From: Lachnospiraceae bacterium
GTDB taxonomy: Bacteria; Bacillota_A; Clostridia; Lachnospirales; Lachnospiraceae
Length of the DNA stretch: 5,390 nt
Reading direction: 5' to 3'
NCBI GenBank assembly: GCA_017416055.1
Contig: JAFQDI010000173.1
Location: forward strand, 1 to 5,390
The position numbers and the translations under genes are program-made. Shown piece by piece: positions 1-5,390 of this stretch. Every line of letters begins with the position of its first letter. Within the stretch, counting starts at the first letter, position 1. The notes under the pieces are model-generated. The model was not told the origin of the DNA, ran no database searches, and saw nothing but the letters and a program-made list of their open reading frames with translations.

Positions 1-1391
1 CTGACGTAGATGGGACCGCCGCTGATTGCGCGCAAAATACTGTTTTTTTCTGCCTGACCGTCATCAGTCCACCACATATCCCAGTCACAGTAATAAAATT
101 GCCCTTGAATCAAGCTGTTATAGGAGCACTGTAAAATATGTTTCGTAAACCACGCTTTATTTTCCGGCAGGAAGTCGTCACTGCACCGGGCAATCGGACT
201 GACACTTCGATTCCACATATCTTCATTGGCCATACCCATACAGTTGATCATCTGATTGTCAAAATGCTGCCCCACCGAAGCTTCCATCGCATCATGGAAC
301 TGTCTTGCCACCTGTCCTACCGGACCATACTGTTTATAAAAGCGACGCGTCATACTCTGATTATCAATCTTGACAAACTCTGCGCCGCATTTTCTCAAAT
401 AGTCATGGAATCCATGATAAAAGCGAAATGCTTTCTCGCTCTCCGGACTATGTACATATCTTCCATCTTCTGTCAAAATCAGGCAATCTTTGTATTCACG
501 GTAAAGAGCACTCTCCGGATCAATTCCCATCCAGTAACCCGTCGTCGGGTGCCACATTCCCACCGTCAGACCAAATTCATTCATCTTCTTGATACAATCG
601 TTTAATCCGTGGGGGAAGCGAACGGGGTCTGCTTGAAACGAGGACAATTTGGAGGCATGCATGAGTTTGAACATCTGTGGTCTGTCTTTATACTGCACAC
701 CGTAAAAATCATGCACCTCCGCCCACATATCGTCGATGATTGCCCACTTTACCGGGATGTTTTTCTCCTGAAACTCCTGACATTTCGCCAAAAGTCCCTG
801 CTCATCCACGCGGATTTCGAACGCATCCCAACTACACCAGCCCAAATATTCAAACAGTTTCGGATATCTGCGTTCCTTTCGGGTCCGATAGCCGGTGCCC
901 AGCAAATCAAGACCGGTCTTACAACACTTTTCCAGCAATTCGTAAGGCTCTTCTCCCTCTGCATACAAAAACGCCAGCGCACGACAAGCGGTCAGTTTGT
1001 CATACCAGCTGAACAGCTTTGCCCGCACGGTATTTTTTTCCGATCCTTCCAGAACACACTTATATTGCTCCGACACTACCGGCAAAAACACACCGTAAGA
1101 ACCGTTTTCTTTTTTAACAACCAGTCCTTGCGTTTCCTCCGGAATGTCTCCCAACTCCGTTCCAAATGCAGGGCAACACCAATACTCACTGTGGCGATAG
1201 TCTGCCATCCAGCCGCAGATATCGTTCAGTTCAATCTCAATCCCTGCGCCAAATTCCCCATCCAGTGGACGATTGGAAAATCCATCAAAATAAACGGCCT
1301 GTACATCGCCGATCTGCTTTATCTCCACCTTTACCGGGTAATCTTTCCTCTTTCCATTTGCAAGGTTTATGTACGCTTCCAGTATCTTCAT
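1..1391 (-). CDS. Raffinose-synthase/Sip1-like GH36 alpha-galactosidase-type enzyme (3' end beyond window)
   Basis: Seen: translating the minus strand from the ATG at 1391 gives 463 codons without a stop, running off the left edge, so the C-terminus is missing. Landmarks match the raffinose synthase / seed imbibition protein branch of clan GH-D: LGWCSWDAF at residues 183-191, WAIIDDMW at 216-223, FVKIDNQ at 339-345, RCSDDF at 402-407, CSYNSL at 422-427, DWDMW at 436-440, and AISGGPIYV at 455-463. By family analogy D343 is the nucleophile and D405 or D406 the acid/base. Known: family members hydrolyse alpha-galactosides or transfer galactose from galactinol. Residues 1-180 fit the family's N-terminal beta domain. 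There is no signal peptide, and 16 cysteines are visible, both consistent with a cytoplasmic enzyme acting on an imported substrate. The ATG is preceded by a good ribosome binding site and lies 36 bases after the activase stop. Hydrolase versus transferase and the exact substrate cannot be told from sequence. Family assignment is firm. Confidence 0.9.
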   Translation of the reverse strand, partial: MKILEAYINLANGKRKDYPVKVEIKQIGDVQAVYFDGFSNRPLDGEFGAGIEIELNDICGWMADYRHSEYWCCPAFGTELGDIPEETQGLVVKKENGSYGVFLPVVSEQYKCVLEGSEKNTVRAKLFSWYDKLTACRALAFLYAEGEEPYELLEKCCKTGLDLLGTGYRTRKERRYPKLFEYLGWCSWDAFEIRVDEQGLLAKCQEFQEKNIPVKWAIIDDMWAEVHDFYGVQYKDRPQMFKLMHASKLSSFQADPVRFPHGLNDCIKKMNEFGLTVGMWHPTTGYWMGIDPESALYREYKDCLILTEDGRYVHSPESEKAFRFYHGFHDYLRKCGAEFVKIDNQSMTRRFYKQYGPVGQVARQFHDAMEASVGQHFDNQMINCMGMANEDMWNRSVSPIARCSDDFLPENKAWFTKHILQCSYNSLIQGQFYYCDWDMWWTDDGQAEKNSILRAISGGPIYV

Positions 1392-1393
1392 AT

Positions 1394-1400
1394 CCACCTC
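1394..1400 (-). promoter_or_regulatory. Ribosome binding site of the GH36 gene
   Basis: GAGGTGG on the minus strand lies just before the ATG at 1391 and contains GAGGTG, a six-base match to the anti-Shine-Dalgarno consensus. Five bases separate GAGG from the ATG. This favours ATG 1391 over the in-frame GTG codons at 1427 and 1397, the second of which lies inside the site itself. Confidence 0.75.
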
Positions 1401-1427
1401 ATCACTTAACGTATTGGTCGATAACAC

Positions 1428-2246
1428 TCATGCTAACAACACTGCATTTGCGAAATACGCAGTAAAATCCGCTTCCCGATTTTTTTCCGTACCCAGGGAA
1501 TATTCCATTCCCATCATGCTGTATTTGGCTCCCGCAAATTCATTGTATGGCATCAGCTCCGTCCTGCAGTCTTCTACGATTGCTGAGATCGCTTTCAGAT
1601 TTTCCTCGGTGTCGGTAATTCCCGGAATCAACGGCACCCGAAAAACAAACGTTTTCCCGCTTTTTTTCAACCATTCCACATTTCGGAGAATCTTCTCATT
1701 GGTGACACCGGTATACTGCTTATGCAGCTTTTTATCCACCAGTTTGATATCCTGCATTACATAGTCAACACAATCGATCACTCTTTGATACGTCTCCGTA
1801 TCGGTAAATCCACTGGTTTGAACCGCCTTATGTATATCACCAAGTTTTCGTGCCGTATCACACACAAAATCCGCCTGCAGCATAGGCTCTCCGCCGGAGA
1901 ACGTGACGCCTCCACCCATCAGATTTAATATATGAGCGTTTTTCCCGAGCCGTTCTGCCAACTCCTCGCTGCTAACCTCCTCCCCGGCAACCGTCAGGCA
2001 CCCATTCACACAGGCATGTATACATCTGCCCAAAGGCTGACATTCCGGATGAGCGCACGGCACCTTACATCTGCCGCAATGGGTACAGAAGGTGCTTTTG
2101 TACATTAGTTGTTTTTCAACGTTTAATCCTTCCGGATTGTGGCACCATCTGCACCTGAGCGGACATCCTTTGAGAAACACAGTAATGCGGGAACCCGGTC
2201 CGTCGTGGACCGTAAATTCCTTGATATCAAATATGGTTCCCTGCAT
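1428..2246 (-). CDS. Glycyl radical enzyme activating enzyme (radical SAM)
   Basis: This 272-residue protein uses S-adenosylmethionine and a [4Fe-4S] cluster to abstract a hydrogen from the conserved glycine of its partner GRE, encoded 17 bases upstream. Seen: the radical-SAM CxxxCxxC motif is C28, C32, C35 (GCPLRCRWCHNPEG). A ferredoxin-like insert follows with eight cysteines (54, 57, 60, 64, 69, 75, 79, 83), expected to hold two auxiliary [4Fe-4S] clusters. The SAM-binding SGGEP is at 117-121, DIK at 166-168, and RVPLIPG at 203-209. The N-terminus, with HDGPGSR at 14-20, is typical of this family. Start choice: an open frame continues upstream to an ATG at 2339, inside the GRE gene, but those extra residues do not resemble the family, whereas MQGTIFDIKEF fits. 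The GGGAG site is 8 bases from ATG 2246 and only 2 from ATG 2252. The stop is TGA. Length and domain order are normal for activases with the ferredoxin insert. Partnership with the adjacent GRE is inferred from position and is very likely. Confidence 0.95.
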   Translation of the reverse strand: MQGTIFDIKEFTVHDGPGSRITVFLKGCPLRCRWCHNPEGLNVEKQLMYKSTFCTHCGRCKVPCAHPECQPLGRCIHACVNGCLTVAGEEVSSEELAERLGKNAHILNLMGGGVTFSGGEPMLQADFVCDTARKLGDIHKAVQTSGFTDTETYQRVIDCVDYVMQDIKLVDKKLHKQYTGVTNEKILRNVEWLKKSGKTFVFRVPLIPGITDTEENLKAISAIVEDCRTELMPYNEFAGAKYSMMGMEYSLGTEKNREADFTAYFANAVLLA

Positions 2247-2254
2247 ACCCATCT

Positions 2255-2259
2255 CTCCC
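2255..2259 (-). promoter_or_regulatory. Ribosome binding site that decides the activase start
   Basis: GGGAG within a purine run follows directly after the GRE stop codon (TAA, 2266-2264). It sits 8 bases before ATG 2246 and only 2 bases before ATG 2252, so 2246 is the better start. The closeness to the GRE stop suggests translational coupling, which would help keep enzyme and activase levels in step. Confidence 0.75.
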
Positions 2260-2263
2260 TTTC

Positions 2264-4255
2264 TTACAATGTATACTGCTGCCTGCGCAGCACATGATCC
2301 TGATATTCCTTGTCCAGTTCCACGAAGTAAGCACTCCAACCCCAGATGCGGACAACCAACTGTCTATGTTCCTCCGGATTGGCCTGTGCAGCTTTCAGCT
2401 TTTCCGTATTTACCGCATTCAACTGCATCTGATGGCCACCCAAATCGATGTAAGCCTTGACCAGTGATGCCACTTTCTTCACACTGTCCTCGTCCTTGAA
2501 CATCGATGCGGCAAACTCCAATGTCAGCGGTCCACCGTTTATCTTTGTCGTGAAATCCGGTTTGGTAAAGGATTGAATAACCGACAACGGTCCTTTGATC
2601 CGGGCAAACAGACTGGGAGAAAAATTCGTTCCGAAAGGTTCTCCCTTTCTTCGTCCATCCGGAGATGCCCCGATCTCATTCGCATGCCACAGATAGTACA
2701 TGGCGGAACCGGTTCCCGCACGGTATGCTCCTCCGCGACAATTCTGTTTTCCTTTCAATCCATCTGCAAACATATCCAGCAACCGAACCAGCATCTCGTC
2801 CGGCAGTGCTTCGTTATTCCCCAGTTTCGGTGCTTCGTAGCGCAGCACAGGAAGCAACTCGCCATGCTTTGCAAAGTCAGAGTCAACCGCCTCGATCAAT
2901 TCTTCCTTAGAAAACCGTTTTTCCTCATAAATATATTTTCCGATGACTGCCAACGAATCTGCGGCCGTTGCCACTCCGGTACCGTGTATACCGAAATGAT
3001 TGTACTTTCCGCCCTCATAGATGCCTCCGTCCATCATTACATTCATAAACGGAGACGGAACGAACCAAAGATCCTTTACGCTATCGCAGATGCGGTCGCA
3101 TTCTTTCCGGATCTCCGCGTTCACCTTATCTAAAAATTCTTCAAAGGTGTCGCATTCCGTCAGATATTCATGCAAACAGATATCGATCACCTTGGGGAAA
3201 GACAGCGCACCGATATTGGCCACATCTGCTCCCACCTTCGGAATAATAAACTCCCAGCACGCCGCTACCACATAGTCTCTGGCATCCTTCAGCTCGTACC
3301 CCAATTTCTGCAGGCCGTCGATCACCACGTCATCATTGGAATACTGCGGAAAGCCGAGCCCGGCCTTTGTCAGTTCGCTTCCCAGCTCGTAAACTCTGAC
3401 CGGAGTATTTTTACTCACGCGCAAATTGATCTTCGGATCAATCATCATCAGGTTTTTGCTGGCCTTCAGACAAAGTTCGGAAAGAAGGTTAAACCCTTCT
3501 TTGCCGTTCTCGTCCATACCGCCCAAAACCATACTCTGACCGTTATCGCCCTGCTGCACACCGGGATACAGATCACTGTCTTTGTTGAAGCTTAAGAAAA
3601 AGTCCTCCACCAGTTCCAACGCACTTTCTTCGGTATACATTCCCTTTTCCATATCTGCTTTCAGATAGGGGTACATATACTGATCAAAACGGCCTACCGT
3701 GTTATGGTAATTTCCCTCCAGCCACAACGAGAAGTGGATGATCCGAAAAAATTGCAGTGCTTCATAGAAGCAGGTTGCCCCATAGCGCGGCACTTGTTTG
3801 AGTACCGCTGCCAGTTCTGTCTTTCCCTCCAGAATCGCCTGGTTTCTGTATCGGTCAGCCAAATCAATGATTGCATCGATCACTCGCTTTCCATACTCAT
3901 CGGCATCTTCTCTCGCTTCCAACAGGCCAACCGCGATAATGCGTTCGTAGTCCGGAGAGAGGTTTGACAGATAGCCAAGCTCGTGGATATAATGCTTTTC
4001 CTTGATCTCTGCCCATTCTTCTGCAGTAAAGCAATCCGGGATCGTTTTGACGGTGCGCATAAAGCAAATCTTCTCCTCCGGAAGAAGCACCGGAGTCTCT
4101 GCTTTCGCTAAACGTTCGAACCGTCTGGTCATGCGCTCTTTGGGACATAATTTGGCCGCCATAAATTCTTCGGCAATCGTCTGAACTTCCACATCATCCC
4201 TTCGGAATTGATGATGTTCTCTGTTGATAAGATAATTTTTCAGCCGCTCACTCAT
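2264..4255 (-). CDS. Glycyl radical enzyme of the pyruvate formate-lyase/eliminase superfamily, substrate unknown
   Basis: This complete 663-residue protein is a radical enzyme that would act in the anaerobic cytoplasm. Seen: a PFL-type barrel with recognisable blocks, including CFYEALQFFRIIHF at 162-175, GRFDQYMYPYL at 188-198, DPKINLRV at 273-280, and DSLAVI at 433-438. The active-site loop is ACWEF with C333 and E335; Cys-x-Glu is the arrangement of GRE eliminases such as glycerol dehydratase and choline lyase, whereas pyruvate formate-lyase has Cys-Cys. SPDGRRKGEP is at 531-540. The C-terminal glycyl radical domain carries RIWGWSAYF at 636-644, which places the radical on G639, 24 residues from the end. 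The start ATG has GGAG 8 bases upstream. Characterised eliminases are roughly 780-850 residues, so this one is compact; the loss seems concentrated around residues 70-100 and after the active-site loop. No N-terminal microcompartment-targeting extension is visible. It lies 18 bases after the GH38 gene and 17 before its activase. The superfamily is certain; I cannot name the reaction, though a carbon-oxygen eliminase or lyase on a sugar or polyol is the best guess. Confidence 0.95.
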   Translation of the reverse strand: MSERLKNYLINREHHQFRRDDVEVQTIAEEFMAAKLCPKERMTRRFERLAKAETPVLLPEEKICFMRTVKTIPDCFTAEEWAEIKEKHYIHELGYLSNLSPDYERIIAVGLLEAREDADEYGKRVIDAIIDLADRYRNQAILEGKTELAAVLKQVPRYGATCFYEALQFFRIIHFSLWLEGNYHNTVGRFDQYMYPYLKADMEKGMYTEESALELVEDFFLSFNKDSDLYPGVQQGDNGQSMVLGGMDENGKEGFNLLSELCLKASKNLMMIDPKINLRVSKNTPVRVYELGSELTKAGLGFPQYSNDDVVIDGLQKLGYELKDARDYVVAACWEFIIPKVGADVANIGALSFPKVIDICLHEYLTECDTFEEFLDKVNAEIRKECDRICDSVKDLWFVPSPFMNVMMDGGIYEGGKYNHFGIHGTGVATAADSLAVIGKYIYEEKRFSKEELIEAVDSDFAKHGELLPVLRYEAPKLGNNEALPDEMLVRLLDMFADGLKGKQNCRGGAYRAGTGSAMYYLWHANEIGASPDGRRKGEPFGTNFSPSLFARIKGPLSVIQSFTKPDFTTKINGGPLTLEFAASMFKDEDSVKKVASLVKAYIDLGGHQMQLNAVNTEKLKAAQANPEEHRQLVVRIWGWSAYFVELDKEYQDHVLRRQQYTL

Positions 4256-4263
4256 CTTTTTTT

Positions 4264-4267
4264 CTCC
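4264..4267 (-). promoter_or_regulatory. Ribosome binding site of the GRE gene
   Basis: GGAG lies 8 bases before the ATG at 4255, separated by an A-rich spacer. It sits in the 18-base gap behind the GH38 stop (TAA, 4276-4274), which supports both the GRE start and continuous translation through the operon. Confidence 0.75.
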
Positions 4268-4273
4268 ATACTG

Positions 4274-5390
4274 TTACGCCAACCGTACTCTAACTGCCGC
4301 AATCGAATATGGCTCAAGCTTAAGAAGCACTTGATTTCCCTCGATCTTCGTCTTTTCCGGTAACGATTCACCCTTAAGATTAACTGCCGTTGCTTCCTCC
4401 ACTGCCTGATTGAACGTTATTTTCGCCCAGGCACTCTGTCCGGCCGTTTCATATACACGAACCAGAACGCTTCCGTCCTCATCGGGAAGGATGCCCGACA
4501 CCACGGCATTTTCTCCGTCCACCTTCAAAAGGCTGTACTCCATCGGCAACGTTCCGGTATGGCAGTTGGACGGCTGGTAGAGCAGACCACGGTTCAATCC
4601 GGTGGCCATCTCCTCCGCCTTTTTCTCATCTGCAGTGCAGGTTCCCAGCCAAAGCGTGATTCGATGAATGCCTCTCTCCGGATAGGGGTCCGGATTGATT
4701 GCGCTGTTGATCAGGGTTAATGCAAGCGTGTTGTCTGCTCCGCGATATCCGTACTTGCTGTCACTGATCAAGATCGCATTGCCGGTTCCCGTTTTATGAA
4801 GAGCCATGCCGTATTGAAGGGCCGGTACATCGTTATGGTTTTCCTTTCTCCTGATTGATCCCACCGGAATATCATACTGGTATTCATCGGTCTCATACGC
4901 GATGGGAACACGATAGTCTAACAGCGGAAGCATATCTTTTCCCATGCCGTGATCCCGCCAGTCGATCTTGAGCGTCATTTTCAGTGCAGACGCACCTCGA
5001 TCCAGACTATATACCACTTCGATCTTCGAATCGTTTATCTCGTACACTGCCTTCACGCTTTTGCGGAGTTTTCCGTCCAGCTTCAGCTTCAGATCCGTAC
5101 ACCGATCTACCGGAATATCTTTCAAATGTCTTCCGATCGTCCAGGCAGTCATGCCGTTAACCTCTGTCTCCACGTAAGTAAATCCTGCGCCGATTCCGTT
5201 CGCAATCGTTTCTATTCCGGTGCGTTTGTCCACCAATGAGATCAAACGGCCGCTCTTGTTGTCAATGCACGCTCTTATCTGTTCATTTTCCAGAATAAAA
5301 TCATCATGCTTCACACCGATACGGTCTGCTGCCATCGTATACAAGTGAACCGGATAAGTTTCGGCTTCCCGCTCTGACAGTACAATTGTC
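4274..5390 (-). CDS. GH38 alpha-mannosidase-like glycosidase, C-terminal part (5' end beyond window)
   Basis: Seen: the minus-strand frame is open from the right edge to TAA at 4276-4274, giving 371 complete codons. A TTG at 5344 could be taken for a start, but the 15 codons before it (ending in AETYPVH) continue the same frame and read like the family, so the gene is cut by the window edge. The visible part matches the C-terminal beta-sandwich region of GH38: ILENEQIRACIDNKSGRLIS at about residues 32-51 (numbered from the edge), SDSKYGYRG at 209-217, RGIHRITLWLG at 239-249, and a closing strand LEPYSIAAVRV near the end. Known: GH38 enzymes are zinc-dependent retaining alpha-mannosidases, including mannosylglycerate and glycan hydrolases. 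The catalytic aspartate and zinc ligands lie in the upstream part that is not visible, so activity cannot be verified here. The C-terminal domain varies among enzymes of different specificity. It is first of the visible operon genes and ends 18 bases before the GRE start. Family call is fairly firm; substrate unknown. Confidence 0.85.
   Translation of the reverse strand, partial: TIVLSEREAETYPVHLYTMAADRIGVKHDDFILENEQIRACIDNKSGRLISLVDKRTGIETIANGIGAGFTYVETEVNGMTAWTIGRHLKDIPVDRCTDLKLKLDGKLRKSVKAVYEINDSKIEVVYSLDRGASALKMTLKIDWRDHGMGKDMLPLLDYRVPIAYETDEYQYDIPVGSIRRKENHNDVPALQYGMALHKTGTGNAILISDSKYGYRGADNTLALTLINSAINPDPYPERGIHRITLWLGTCTADEKKAEEMATGLNRGLLYQPSNCHTGTLPMEYSLLKVDGENAVVSGILPDEDGSVLVRVYETAGQSAWAKITFNQAVEEATAVNLKGESLPEKTKIEGNQVLLKLEPYSIAAVRVRLA

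Larger units (their letters stand above)
1..5390 (-). other. Four-gene co-directional operon segment: GH38, GRE, activase, GH36
   Basis: All four genes run on the minus strand with gaps of 18, 17 and 36 bases. Each gap carries a ribosome binding site; I see no stem-loop followed by a T-run and no room for an independent promoter. The promoter, any regulator and any transporter must lie to the right of position 5390, and further genes may follow to the left of position 1. Co-transcription is inferred from spacing. Confidence 0.85.

Noticed and set aside
42..50. A AAA AAC heptamer in frame in the GH36 gene, a possible -1 frameshift site; a similar A AAA AAT lies at 1032-1038
   Set aside because: The zero frame stays open and encodes conserved family motifs after both sites, and I see no convincing downstream stem-loop. 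Such runs are common in Lys-rich codon contexts.
138..605. Plus-strand open frame of 155 codons near the left edge
   Set aside because: It lies opposite the GH36 catalytic motifs (nucleophile and acid/base regions), so it is a shadow; its translation shows no recognisable domain.
609..1409. Long plus-strand open frame of 266 codons opposite the GH36 gene
   Set aside because: It is antisense to an uninterrupted minus-strand frame with clear GH36 motifs, and its translation resembles no family I know. Codon bias on the real strand explains the lack of stops.
1392..1427. The 36-base gap between activase and GH36 as a terminator or promoter
   Set aside because: No inverted repeat with a T-run and no convincing -35/-10 pair is visible; it holds only the ribosome binding site.
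2247..2339. N-terminal extension of the activase to an upstream ATG at 2339
   Set aside because: The 31 extra residues are the GRE C-terminal coding region read in another frame, do not resemble activase N-termini, and the best-spaced ribosome binding site serves ATG 2246.
2573..3595. Several plus-strand open frames opposite the GRE gene
   Set aside because: All overlap conserved GRE blocks on the minus strand and have no family resemblance of their own.
5342..5344. TTG as a start codon for the GH38 gene
   Set aside because: The frame stays open to the window edge with family-like sequence, and a 356-residue protein would lack the GH38 catalytic domain; the gene simply begins outside the window.

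Overview
The window reads as a segment of one minus-strand operon from an anaerobic, fermentative Firmicute, most likely a gut-type clostridium of the Lachnospiraceae kind. Three things point that way: a glycyl radical enzyme (oxygen-sensitive) with its radical-SAM activase, strong purine-rich Shine-Dalgarno sites of Gram-positive type, and a tightly packed carbohydrate operon without signal peptides at the visible N-termini. The genus is inference; no rRNA or other marker is present.

Read in the direction of transcription (right to left), the layout is: (1) the C-terminal part of a family GH38 (alpha-mannosidase-like) glycosidase, 5390 to 4274, whose start lies outside the window; (2) a complete 663-residue glycyl radical enzyme (GRE), 4255 to 2264; (3) its complete 272-residue radical-SAM activating enzyme, 2246 to 1428; (4) the first 463 codons of a raffinose-synthase/Sip1-like GH36 alpha-galactosidase-type enzyme, 1391 to beyond position 1. 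The gaps are 18, 17 and 36 bases, each holding a ribosome binding site and no visible terminator or promoter, so the four genes are almost certainly co-transcribed. The whole window is coding on the minus strand; the long plus-strand open frames are antisense shadows.

How the genes work together is only partly clear. The two flanking enzymes would remove alpha-linked hexoses (mannose-like and galactose-like) from imported glycosides in the cytoplasm. The activase installs the glycyl radical on the GRE. The GRE has the Cys-x-Glu active site typical of the GRE eliminases (dehydratases and lyases) rather than the Cys-Cys of pyruvate formate-lyase, but it is clearly shorter than the characterised eliminases and has unusual residues at both the active-site loop and the glycyl loop. 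I cannot assign its substrate. Its position between two glycosidases suggests that it acts on a sugar, polyol or other aglycone released by them. This is the most interesting point in the window.
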